Below, piece by piece: positions 7,079 through 13,481 of a stretch of DNA of 13,481 nt (positions are counted from its first letter, which is position 1; every line of letters starts with the position of its first letter). The notes under the pieces were generated by a model. That model did no database searches. It worked only from the letters and a program-made list of their open reading frames with translations, and was not told the DNA's origin. The DNA is from Pseudomonadota bacterium (GTDB lineage Bacteria > Pseudomonadota > Gammaproteobacteria > Pseudomonadales > Cellvibrionaceae). The position numbers and the translations under genes are program-made. The DNA is taken from assembly GCA_023416875.1 (NCBI GenBank), contig JAEZGT010000002.1:1-13481 (forward strand), written 5' to 3'.

Positions 7079-8224
7079 TTATTTTGCGCCAAATAAGAAT
7101 CTAATCGCGCGGAAAGGTCTGATGTACAAGTGATATGTAAAACCCGTCAATAAAAGGCAAGCGACCAACAGGAAGAAATATTTGAAGGCGGCATTGTCCG
7201 AGGTCTGCACAACGTAGTATCCAACAATCACAATCACCGTCTGGTGCAGGATGTAAAACGGAAAAACAGCTTTGTTACAGTACGCCAAGCAATCACTGTC
7301 TTTGTTGCAATATCTTTTGGTATATCCCAAGAAGGTCAGCACCCACAACCAGGAGTTGATGTTTAGCAGCGCGATATAGACGTAGGACAAAGGCCGGTTC
7401 AACCAGTCAGACCAAATATTGGCCGGCTCCCAACCGTTCCAGCGAATAATATTGATAATCAAAATTGCGGCGAATGCGAGTTGGAGCAACAAAAGCCTTT
7501 TTTCCTCGATCACGTTCAGAACTGTTTTATGGCGATAAGCCAAAATGCCAGCGATAATAAAAAAGATAAAGAAAGAATGCCGTGCGTAGTCATGGATCAA
7601 ATCATAGGTGACGGGAAAGTGCACGCCTAAAAAGGTGTAAGGAATAATGGCAATAGTCACAAATATCGCAATTATAGTCGGTCCGTAATGGCGGAAGCTT
7701 TCTTCAATACGAGTTGTGGATGTCTTTTGCAGAAATCGATAAACCGGAATGGACAGTAGATTGTAGACAAAGAGATAGGGGATAAACCAAAGGTGTAGCC
7801 AGTGGAAATTGCCATTGGGCCACCAATTAAATTGCAGAAAGGTTTGATAAAACTCCGGGTATGAAAAAGTCGCCCCTTGCAACTTACGCTCAAAGTAAAT
7901 CTGCGGCGCAACCAAAACAAATGTGCCAATTATAGTGGGAACAATCAGTCGGTTGAAGCGCTGCATAATAAACGTGTTGTTCTTGATCCGATCAAGTAAC
8001 AGGCAAGAGATAAAGCCGGAAACAAAAAACAGTAATGGCATTCGGAAAAATGCCATCCAATAATTGACCTCCATCAGCACATTGCTGGTTTCGGCGTTCT
8101 TGATATGCCAGTCCCATTCGGCGACGAAGATCATTGAGACGTGGTAAACAAACATCAGGAGAATCGCAAAGACTCGCAGGAAGTCTATGTAGAAGTGGCG
8201 TTCCGTTTTTAGTTGGCTTTCCAT
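7079..8224 (-). CDS. Integral-membrane acyltransferase (acyltransferase-3 / OpgC-like)
   Basis: An inner-membrane enzyme of the acyltransferase-3 family, which moves acetyl, succinyl or other acyl groups onto extracytoplasmic sugars. The start at 8224 gives 381 aa (MESQLKTERH) with GGGA 5 bases upstream. An upstream in-frame start at 8338 would add 38 residues unlike the family's usual N-terminus. The first membrane helix contains the family's R-X10-H pattern, Arg17 to His28 (FLRVFAILLMFVYHV), and the second contains RMPLLFFVSGF (61-71). About ten membrane helices can be traced. HLWFIPYLFVY (144-154) and the general layout recall OpgC, which succinylates periplasmic glucans, but the length and neighbours do not fix the acceptor. 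It appears to be first in a transcript with the DinB-like gene. Confidence 0.88.
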   Translation of the reverse strand: MESQLKTERHFYIDFLRVFAILLMFVYHVSMIFVAEWDWHIKNAETSNVLMEVNYWMAFFRMPLLFFVSGFISCLLLDRIKNNTFIMQRFNRLIVPTIIGTFVLVAPQIYFERKLQGATFSYPEFYQTFLQFNWWPNGNFHWLHLWFIPYLFVYNLLSIPVYRFLQKTSTTRIEESFRHYGPTIIAIFVTIAIIPYTFLGVHFPVTYDLIHDYARHSFFIFFIIAGILAYRHKTVLNVIEEKRLLLLQLAFAAILIINIIRWNGWEPANIWSDWLNRPLSYVYIALLNINSWLWVLTFLGYTKRYCNKDSDCLAYCNKAVFPFYILHQTVIVIVGYYVVQTSDNAAFKYFFLLVACLLLTGFTYHLYIRPFRAIRFLFGAK

Positions 8225-8306
8225 AACTATCCCAATGGTTGGTTGCTGATGGGGGTCATCGCCTATTGGTGGCGAATTAATATGCGCAATATATATTAGG
8301 GCTTTG

Positions 8307-8345
8307 CCGCCTTTTTTTGCGGATTTTGAAAAGCGCAAAAGGCGG
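8307..8345. other. Bulged hairpin in the acyltransferase upstream region
   Basis: CCGCC (8307-8311) pairs with GGCGG (8341-8345), and TTTTGCG (8315-8321) pairs with CGCAAAA (8334-8340). This gives 12 bp with a three-T bulge and a 12-base loop. It lies about 83 bases or more upstream of the minus-strand start at 8224. It is not followed by a T-run on either strand, so a terminator is unlikely; it may be a leader structure or a regulator site. Confidence 0.35.
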
Positions 8346-8480
8346 GGTAAATACCATACGGAGTTTGCTCGTTGCGTCTGGAGCAGGTAGCTAGACGAAA
8401 AGATGGATTGCTACTGGAATAAAAACTTGTGGATTGGAGATGTGGAAGGGCTAGGTTTTGGGAAGGAAAGGGGGAAGTGC

Positions 8481-8498
8481 CGGGGACTGATGTCCCCG
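8481..8498 (-). terminator. Hairpin after the DUF1552 gene, possible terminator
   Basis: CGGGGAC (8481-8487) and GTCCCCG (8492-8498) form a 7-bp GC-rich stem with a TGAT loop, 20 bases past the stop of the minus-strand DUF1552 gene. The position suits a terminator. The minus strand continues GGCACTTCCC without a T-run, so it may stop transcription weakly or protect the mRNA end. Confidence 0.4.
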
Positions 8499-8517
8499 AC
8501 AGGTATTGCTGCAACGA

Positions 8518-9828
8518 TTAAAGCAGAGAGCCGGTGCGGTAGTTGTGCAGGCCAGAACCGATCTGGCTGCCCAGGCCCAGGAGCTGAGCAGCGTCGTTGA
8601 AGGCTGCCGTGTGCTGCATGGTGGTAGCGCGAGCGCCGCTGGTGACGCCGCTGCCGGAGGCAATGACGATAGGTCCGTGTACCGGAGTATGGTCAACACC
8701 CTGGCCCATTTCGCTGTACACAACGATAACGGTGTCCTGGTACAGATTGGCCGCCTGCAATTGCTGAATCAGGTGCGCCACCCCTTTGTGCATGTAGGCG
8801 ATTACCTGAGGAATCAACGCCTGACCGCCGCCGTGGTTGGCGCCGTGGTGATCACCGTTCAATCCGGCTACTGCATCCGGGTCACCGGGAGTATTGGGCA
8901 ACCAGCTTGCCTGAGTTTCGTTGAACTGAATGGAAATGGAGTTCGTCAGACCGCAGGAGAGCGCCAGCACCGCAACTTCCGCCACCCCTTTGTATTCACC
9001 GAGGGGGGTCAATTGTGCGTTGGATGCGTAGTTTTGTGCGGTACAAGAGCCGCCGCCACCGCCGCCATCGCCGCCGCCTCCGGCGAGCTCTTCATCGAAG
9101 TCCAGGCGTTTTTCGAGTTCTTCGATTGCGCCGAGGTGGGAGTCCAGCTTCTCTCTCTCATCCTGACCGAACTTGTTTTTGTACTTGTTCAGCAGCATGC
9201 GGTTGGCGTCGAGCACCGCGCGACGCATGTCAAACTGCGTGGGGCCGGTTTGAACACCGCCGTTGTTGACCGGCGGGGCGCCTGAAAAGATTTTGCTCAG
9301 CGCGCCGATTGGGCCGCGGCCGATGTCGGACTGTACACCACTGTTGATCGAGCATACATCGTTAAGGTTGCTGCCCAGGTGGTCCATTCGCACGCCGAAG
9401 GAGTAATAGGGCGAGGGTGTACCCGCTTGCAGCACTTTACCCATTTGTACGTCGATGGTGCTGTTGGAAGGCTGATTGCCGGACCATTCCAGACGCCCAG
9501 CGGAGCGGGCAATATTGCCGTGGCCGCCTGGGTCGGAAATTGACGCTGTGCGCATAGCCACACCCGGCAGATTCGCATACACCTGGCGCGCAGGCCCGGT
9601 AATAAAACCGTTGCCCTCGCCATTGTAAGTTCCGTTAGGGTGATAAATGGAGATGAATTTTTTGCGTCCGGCGGTTTGTGCTTCTGCAAACCGGTTGGCG
9701 AACAAGCCAGCTACCAGCGGCGATGTGCGCAGCAGAGGGGCGGACACGCCGATCTTACCCAGCATGTTTAAGAAAGCCCGGCGCTCGCGATTGCGTTGTT
9801 GTTCAAACAGATCAGTTTTCTTGCTCAT
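8518..9828 (-). CDS. Tat-exported DUF1552 (HXXSHH-type) protein
   Basis: The protein has 436 aa; its start has AAAGGT about 7 bases upstream. The N-terminus carries a twin-arginine pattern, ERRAFLNML (Arg16-Arg17), then a weakly hydrophobic stretch, so export of a folded, perhaps metal-containing protein by Tat is likely. The body matches the DUF1552 family: a KFISIYHPNG opening strand, a variable middle, and the C-terminal VIVVYSEMGQG...HGPIVIASG region, which recalls the alkaline-phosphatase-like fold of the related DUF1501 proteins. A His-rich segment GDHHGANHGG (325-334) probably corresponds to the family's HXXSHH motif but differs from it. Residues 249-260 are almost all glycine and look like a flexible loop. 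No biochemical activity is established to my knowledge. It starts 33 bases after the DUF1592 lipoprotein gene and is surely co-transcribed with it. Confidence 0.88.
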   Translation of the reverse strand: MSKKTDLFEQQRNRERRAFLNMLGKIGVSAPLLRTSPLVAGLFANRFAEAQTAGRKKFISIYHPNGTYNGEGNGFITGPARQVYANLPGVAMRTASISDPGGHGNIARSAGRLEWSGNQPSNSTIDVQMGKVLQAGTPSPYYSFGVRMDHLGSNLNDVCSINSGVQSDIGRGPIGALSKIFSGAPPVNNGGVQTGPTQFDMRRAVLDANRMLLNKYKNKFGQDEREKLDSHLGAIEELEKRLDFDEELAGGGGDGGGGGGSCTAQNYASNAQLTPLGEYKGVAEVAVLALSCGLTNSISIQFNETQASWLPNTPGDPDAVAGLNGDHHGANHGGGQALIPQVIAYMHKGVAHLIQQLQAANLYQDTVIVVYSEMGQGVDHTPVHGPIVIASGSGVTSGARATTMQHTAAFNDAAQLLGLGSQIGSGLHNYRTGSLL

Positions 9829-9861
9829 GATATTTACCTTTATGCGTTTGCCCGGGTCGAA

Positions 9862-11985
9862 CTATTTACGGAACCGTATCAGATCCAAGGTGCCGATCTT
9901 ACGATAGACCTCCAGGGGTTTCTTGCCTGAGGATGCGTAAGTATCCAACAGCACCTCTTTGGCGCAGGCAAAATCTTCCAGCTGTTCGTTGGTCAGCTCG
10001 TCCTCTCTCAAAGTAGCGTTGCCGTTCTTCGCCACGGAGTCTCTGTCGATCGGCAAACCAGTGGTGAAGCGGAAGCTGTTGGCCACCATACATGCCGCTA
10101 CAGCAGGCAGAGATGCCATTTTGTTGGCAAGGTCTTTAGAGCCGTTGTAGTCGATTCTGGCGGTATCGCTCAGGCTGGACAAACCGATCAACTGACCTGA
10201 GGCATCCACTGGCACGCCATTATTACCAGCCTCATACAAGCCGGTGTTGTCGATCAGGCGCAAGCCGAGCTGGGTAGTGCGATAACGACCAACTGGATCG
10301 AAGTCGTCAACACCGAACAGTGGGTTGATCTGAGTGGCGTGGCACACTTGGCAACCTGCTGCGGTTGTGGCTGCTTCATAGTACTGGCGAGCTGTAGCCT
10401 GACCGCCGCCGTCGCGCAGGGTGGTCACTATGGCTGCTTGGTTCTCAGCGATCTGGGCTGCATCAGCCAGTGCGTTTTGCGGCGCACCTACGTGGTGACA
10501 CAGCATCAGCTCGCGCACTTTTACCGCTTTCAGAATCGGGCGGGAGTGCATGTCATTGGCATTAGCTGCGTGGAACGCGCCAACGGTCATGATGCCACCG
10601 CGGTTGGGGACATTGGTCACACGCCAGTCGTTGGTGCCGCCATTGAAATTGTTGGCGCCGTAGAACTGAGCCAAGCGGCTGTTCACAACGGTGAAGTCGC
10701 CTGCATAGAGGTCCTCAAAAGTGTAGTTCTGGTTGTACCAGATTTCGGCAAACAGCTTGCGCACTTCGGTGGACATATCTCGAGCGACATCTGCAGTGAA
10801 CTGCGGGAATGACGGACGAGAGTTTGCTTGGTTGATCACGTCGTTAGCGCGGAACCAGGTGCCACCAAATTGCTCAACATGGGCACGTCCAGCGGTGCTG
10901 GATACCAGTGTCTCGATTGCCGATCTCACGCCCGCTTCGGTGTCCAACGCTCCACTGGCAGCAGAGTCCAACAGAGATTTGTTGGGGCCGGCGCCGGTGT
11001 ACATAAACGCGAGCTGGCTTGCCAGTTCGTACGCAGTCAGCACGTAGGAGTCCGCATCAGCCTGTTGCAGCTTGCTACGGTCACCGCCGCTGTTGCTGGT
11101 CAGTGCTTGGGCGACCGGGATACCCATTTCAGAGCGGTAGAGGAATTGTGGTGACGTCAATGCAGCAGCTATAGCCACTTGCATACCGGCTTCCGCACCG
11201 AATTCGTTGAAGTAACCGCGATAGAGCTGCTGCTCGTCCTGCTCCAGCGGCTGGCGGTGCAACAGGTAGGCGATCTCAAGGAAGCGGGAGGCGCAGTTAT
11301 TTGCGTTGTTGCCGCAGCTCTGGGCCAAAGAGGGAGCGGCCAGCTCGGCGACTTTGAACGCCGCTTTATCGAAAGCGGTTGCGCGGGTGGCTTCAACGCG
11401 CAGCGCTGTGTGCACGGCGTAATCACTCTTAGTGCGCACCACGTCGCCCGGTAGATCGATCTCTGCTGCTTGCGAGGCGTTGATCAAACCAGCCTGCACG
11501 ATGCTGTTGCGGTATTCCTGACCGGTGAGAGGTCGCAGCGTACGCACGCCGTAAATGATGGGATCTTCAGTGCTACACGCCGCTGTTTCTGGGCCATCAT
11601 CCACTTCAGAGAGTTTGCTCGCCATATAGGCAGCGGTGTCCTGAGCACATTTACCTACGCAGGCCGCTGCGTTTGCAAAAGGCATGGCCTGATCGATATA
11701 GGTGGCGAGACCTGATACGGAGCCATATTTGTTGAGAAGGGTATCAATCGAAAGCGGATTGGGACTGGTGGACTTAAATTTCCCTTTGCCCTGATATTCG
11801 TGGCAATTCTTACAGAGGCTTTCAAAAGACGTTTGCCCTGCTACTGCATCACCCGAGCCACTGGATGACGAACTCGAGCTTGAGCTGGACGACGAGCTAC
11901 TGGATGAGCTGGTACCTTCTTCCGTACCGCCACCACATCCATATAGCACTGCGGCTGTTAGAACTAAATATAAGTGTTTTCTCAT
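9862..11985 (-). CDS. Polyserine-linked haem-c lipoprotein with DUF1587/1595/1592/1588/1585 domains
   Basis: The protein has 707 aa; GGAG is 7 bases before the ATG. A short lipoprotein signal ends VLYGC (Cys17, Tyr at -2 is unusual), followed by 17 serines (26-42) as a linker. A cytochrome-c-like domain (~46-125) has the haem motif CKNCH (58-62). Then follow the domain series known from planctomycete cytochrome-associated proteins: DUF1587 (~144-208, LRPLTGQEYRNSIVQAGL), DUF1595 (~232-288, ending LTSPQFLYR), DUF1592 (~314-442), DUF1588 (~462-565, with a second haem-type motif CQVCH at 545-549) and DUF1585 (~570-645, ending NSFRFTTGLP). Residue ranges are estimated by eye. Export and tethering to a membrane are well supported; electron transfer is plausible from the two CXXCH sites; the substrate is unknown. 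It is first in an operon with the DUF1552 gene. Confidence 0.9.
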   Translation of the reverse strand: MRKHLYLVLTAAVLYGCGGGTEEGTSSSSSSSSSSSSSSSSSGSGDAVAGQTSFESLCKNCHEYQGKGKFKSTSPNPLSIDTLLNKYGSVSGLATYIDQAMPFANAAACVGKCAQDTAAYMASKLSEVDDGPETAACSTEDPIIYGVRTLRPLTGQEYRNSIVQAGLINASQAAEIDLPGDVVRTKSDYAVHTALRVEATRATAFDKAAFKVAELAAPSLAQSCGNNANNCASRFLEIAYLLHRQPLEQDEQQLYRGYFNEFGAEAGMQVAIAAALTSPQFLYRSEMGIPVAQALTSNSGGDRSKLQQADADSYVLTAYELASQLAFMYTGAGPNKSLLDSAASGALDTEAGVRSAIETLVSSTAGRAHVEQFGGTWFRANDVINQANSRPSFPQFTADVARDMSTEVRKLFAEIWYNQNYTFEDLYAGDFTVVNSRLAQFYGANNFNGGTNDWRVTNVPNRGGIMTVGAFHAANANDMHSRPILKAVKVRELMLCHHVGAPQNALADAAQIAENQAAIVTTLRDGGGQATARQYYEAATTAAGCQVCHATQINPLFGVDDFDPVGRYRTTQLGLRLIDNTGLYEAGNNGVPVDASGQLIGLSSLSDTARIDYNGSKDLANKMASLPAVAACMVANSFRFTTGLPIDRDSVAKNGNATLREDELTNEQLEDFACAKEVLLDTYASSGKKPLEVYRKIGTLDLIRFRK

Positions 11986-12145
11986 GGGTGATCTCCACCT
12001 GATCTTAATGTGCAGCTTAGCCGTGCTGTATACCGCGATTCGTGTTTTTGAACTAGTCGGTTTGACTAAGAATGTAACCTAGATCGTCTATAGAAGATGA
12101 GAAGTGTGAGCAATTTGGCATATGAATATACCGGGCGAAACAGGC

Positions 12146-12176
12146 GCTTGACTGGGTGAGTTATCGATGGTCAAGC
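12146..12176. repeat. Inverted repeat GCTTGAC / GTCAAGC
   Basis: Perfect 7-bp arms (12146-12152 and 12170-12176) flank 17 bases, with arm centres 24 bp apart. It lies between two divergent promoters, so it could be a regulator site. No T-run follows on either strand. Confidence 0.35.
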
Positions 12177-12215
12177 AGGCAGAATTAACGCCATTTTCTA
12201 TGTAATAAATGGTTC

Positions 12216-12237
12216 GTAGCTGGGTACGGTAGCTGGG
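12216..12237. repeat. Direct repeat of GTAGCTGGG, 13-bp period
   Basis: GTAGCTGGG occurs at 12216-12224 and again at 12229-12237, separated by TACG. Two exact 9-mers 13 bp apart in an intergenic region may be tandem binding sites or a small duplication. Confidence 0.4.
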
Positions 12238-12272
12238 CCTTTATGGCAGAGATTAGTTTCTTAGTTCTCCTC

Positions 12273-12300
12273 TTGACTCAATATAATTAAGTAAAATAAA
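12273..12300 (+). promoter_or_regulatory. Predicted promoter of the XRE regulator
   Basis: TTGACT (12273-12278) is followed after 16 bases by AATAAA (12295-12300, 4 of 6 to TATAAT). An exact TATAAT also sits at 12282-12287, but its best -35, TTCTTA at an 18-base spacing, is poor. The segment is much more AT-rich than its surroundings. Which of the two is used cannot be decided from sequence. Confidence 0.4.
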
Positions 12301-12316
12301 TTTTCAGTTTACTTAA
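12287..12316. promoter_or_regulatory. Probable autoregulatory operator of the XRE regulator
   Basis: TTAAGTAAA (12287-12295) and TTTACTTAA (12308-12316) are perfect 9-bp inverted copies flanking 12 bases. Their centres are 21 bp apart, about two helical turns, so two bound dimers would face the same side. Each arm is itself a TTA-NN-TAA near-palindrome. The left arm lies in the promoter and the right arm about 12 bases before the start codon, an ideal place for repression by the encoded helix-turn-helix protein. The repeat is observed; the binder is inferred. Confidence 0.5.
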
Positions 12317-12328
12317 AGTGGTGTGTTT

Positions 12329-13288
12329 ATGGGATCTGGCAGCTTAATAAGATTGATTCTTCGGCAAGCAGGTTGTTCGCAAAAAGAGTTGGCTGCGAAG
12401 ATCGATGTGTCGCCGGCTCAGATTAGTAAGTGGAAGGCCGGAGAGTACATATCCTTTGACATGGAGCAGAAACTCAAATCCTTGGCTGGCATCGGTGATC
12501 GAAATCCTGACGTCGTTTGGTGGACCGGAGGTATAGAGCAGGCTGATAAGTGGGCGCGGCTGTTTAAGTGTCTTGCGGATTGTGCGGTCGATGCGGCGGA
12601 ATGCTCATATCAAACGCCACTTGAAGGAGATGTGGAGGATCTCATGTGGAGTGTTTTTAACGCTCTTAATCAGGCGGGAGCGGAAATTCCCAAGGCATTT
12701 CCGGAGGACATTGATTTCGATTATGGGATAGAGGACGAGGATGATGAAGAGTCGTTTTTAAAACTGACCGAAGAAAATGCTTATTCGAGCTTGATTTATA
12801 AACTTCTGCAGGCATACGCGCGGCACTACGATTTTTATATCGCATATATCCATAACAGCACAGTAATTGATGGTGCCATTGAATCCTATTTCGATAAGGG
12901 CGCCGATATCGAGTCATGTTTGGTTGAATTGGCGCTGGCAAAAGTTGGTGACGAATCCACAATCCTTCCCAAATTTAGACAATTTAGGTACGAAACTTTA
13001 AGAAATTATCGTGGATGGGTGGAGTCTCTGAAGGAGACTGCATACAAAAGCAAAATTCCGCTGCGAGCGGAATTAATGCATCTGGTTTCCGAAGATTCCG
13101 AATTTTTAACGCACGAAGCAGAGGCAGAAGCTATGGGGTTTAACTCAACCCGAATCCATCCGGATATTTACATGAATGAAATATTAGAGGGCATGAGATT
13201 GGTACATCAGGTTTTGCCGGTAATTTGCAAAAAACTTGGCATTACTGAGGAGGAGCTGAAAATAGATGAGTCGATGTTGCGGGTCTGA
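12329..13288 (+). CDS. XRE-type helix-turn-helix regulator with a large uncharacterised C-terminal domain
   Basis: The protein has 319 aa from the ATG at 12329; an in-frame GTG at 12323 would add two residues, and neither has a strong ribosome-binding site. Residues ~4-52 form a Cro/C1-type DNA-binding domain with the helix-turn-helix at SQKELAAKIDVSPAQISKWK (17-36). The remaining ~265 residues match no family I recognise. They include a Trp-rich stretch (VVWWTGG, 62-68), a strongly acidic segment (126-149, DYGIEDEDDEES) and a mostly helical tail. Unlike short phage-type repressors, this suggests a sensor or oligomerisation domain. It diverges from the DUF1592/DUF1552 operon across 343 bases and could control it, itself, or both. 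The gene appears more AT-rich than its neighbours, a mild hint of separate ancestry. No membrane helix or signal peptide is seen, so it is cytosolic. Confidence 0.85.
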   Translation: MGSGSLIRLILRQAGCSQKELAAKIDVSPAQISKWKAGEYISFDMEQKLKSLAGIGDRNPDVVWWTGGIEQADKWARLFKCLADCAVDAAECSYQTPLEGDVEDLMWSVFNALNQAGAEIPKAFPEDIDFDYGIEDEDDEESFLKLTEENAYSSLIYKLLQAYARHYDFYIAYIHNSTVIDGAIESYFDKGADIESCLVELALAKVGDESTILPKFRQFRYETLRNYRGWVESLKETAYKSKIPLRAELMHLVSEDSEFLTHEAEAEAMGFNSTRIHPDIYMNEILEGMRLVHQVLPVICKKLGITEEELKIDESMLRV

Positions 13289-13298
13289 CATTTGTCAG
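13285..13298. repeat. Short palindrome at the XRE stop codon
   Basis: CTGACA-TT-TGTCAG spans the TGA stop (13286-13288). As RNA it could form a 5-bp stem with a 4-base loop, but no T-run follows, so it is not a convincing terminator. Confidence 0.3.
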
Positions 13299-13387
13299 GT
13301 TTGAGTAAAGTTGAGCGGGGTTGTCGTTAAATTAATTGGTGTTGCGAGGCAACTAAAGTGAAGATGGCGGTGTTATGAAGGAATGCT

Positions 13388-13481
13388 TCAAAGCTTATTT
13401 GTAGATAATTGGCCCACCAGGACTGGATCGGGGGCGCCTAGCTCTTGGGCCTGCCGATAAAAAGCGGTCACAGGTTTGCGA
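13388..13481 (-). CDS. Possible C-terminal end of an unidentified gene (start outside window)
   Basis: On the minus strand one frame is open from the window edge to a TGA at 13388-13390, encoding about 30 residues that end in LVGQLSTNKL. The composition (PVTAFYRQAQELGAPDPVLV) and codon choice look protein-like, and the other frames there are less so. It would converge on the XRE regulator, leaving 99 bases between them. The stretch is too short to assign a family. Confidence 0.35.
   Translation of the reverse strand, partial: RKPVTAFYRQAQELGAPDPVLVGQLSTNKL

Larger units (their letters stand above)
8225..8517. other. Intergenic region upstream of the acyltransferase
   Basis: These 293 bases contain no convincing gene. 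They hold a small GC-rich hairpin next to the DUF1552 gene end, a bulged hairpin at 8307-8345, a GGTA-AA-TACC dyad (8346-8355) and a 10-bp palindrome AATATATATT (8288-8297). The last could serve as the -10 region of the minus-strand acyltransferase promoter, but no matching -35 was found. Confidence 0.5.
11986..12328. other. Divergent intergenic region between the DUF1592 operon and the XRE regulator
   Basis: These 343 bases have no supported gene and should carry both promoters. On the DUF1592 side there is a dyad TAGTC-GGTTT-GACTA (12054-12068). A possible minus-strand -10, TATAGA (complement of 12087-12092), has TTGCTC upstream at a short 15-base spacing, which is weak. The middle contains an inverted repeat and a direct repeat, listed separately. 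The regulator's promoter and operator lie at the right end. Confidence 0.6.

Noticed and set aside
8225..8338. Extended N-terminus of the acyltransferase starting at 8338
   Set aside because: The extra 38 residues are polar and unlike the family, and a good start with GGGA upstream exists at 8224.
9047..9086. GC-rich triplet repeat resembling a microsatellite
   Set aside because: It encodes the glycine-rich loop of the DUF1552 protein (residues ~249-260); it is low-complexity coding sequence, not a separate element.
8506..9285. A 259-residue open frame on the plus strand, opposite the DUF1552 gene
   Set aside because: The minus-strand frame there has a Tat signal, family motifs and a ribosome-binding site. 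The plus-strand frame is Val/Ala/Gly-rich shadow sequence with no recognisable domain.
10339..10812. A 157-residue open frame on the plus strand inside the DUF1592 gene
   Set aside because: It is antisense to clearly conserved domains and shows no independent features.

Overview
The window reads as a chromosomal segment of a Gram-negative gammaproteobacterium, most likely a Cellvibrio/Teredinibacter/Saccharophagus-type (Cellvibrionaceae) organism. This is an inference. It rests on moderate base composition, outer-membrane and lipoprotein export signals, and especially a 17-residue polyserine linker directly after a lipoprotein signal, a style typical of that group. No rRNA, tRNA, CRISPR array or recognisable insertion sequence was seen.

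Layout. Positions 1-1224 hold the 3' part of an amidase-signature hydrolase. After a 124-base gap containing an unusual long inverted repeat come a zinc-dependent medium-chain alcohol dehydrogenase (1349-2488) and, 16 bases later, a small protein of unknown function with one predicted membrane helix (2505-3119); these two look like an operon. A small outer-membrane beta-barrel protein (3153-3698, minus) converges on them. It is divergent from a large M1 aminopeptidase with a lipoprotein signal (3855-6467, plus). A clear bidirectional terminator separates that gene from a minus-strand pair: a membrane acyltransferase of the acyltransferase-3/OpgC type (7079-8224) followed by a DinB-fold protein (6518-7045).

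The most distinctive part is the minus-strand operon 8518-11985. Its first gene encodes a polyserine-linked lipoprotein with a haem-c motif and the DUF1587-DUF1595-DUF1592-DUF1588-DUF1585 domain series first known from planctomycetes. The second encodes a Tat-exported DUF1552 protein. The pair looks like an exported, membrane-tethered redox or hydrolytic module whose substrate is unknown. A 343-base intergenic region rich in small repeats separates it from a divergent XRE-type helix-turn-helix regulator (12329-13288). That regulator has a perfect 9-bp inverted repeat in its own promoter region. The last ~94 bases probably hold the C-terminal end of another minus-strand gene.

Most genes are ordinary housekeeping or accessory enzymes. 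The items most worth a second look are the structured leader before the alcohol dehydrogenase, the DUF1592/DUF1552 operon, and the probable autoregulatory operator of the XRE regulator.
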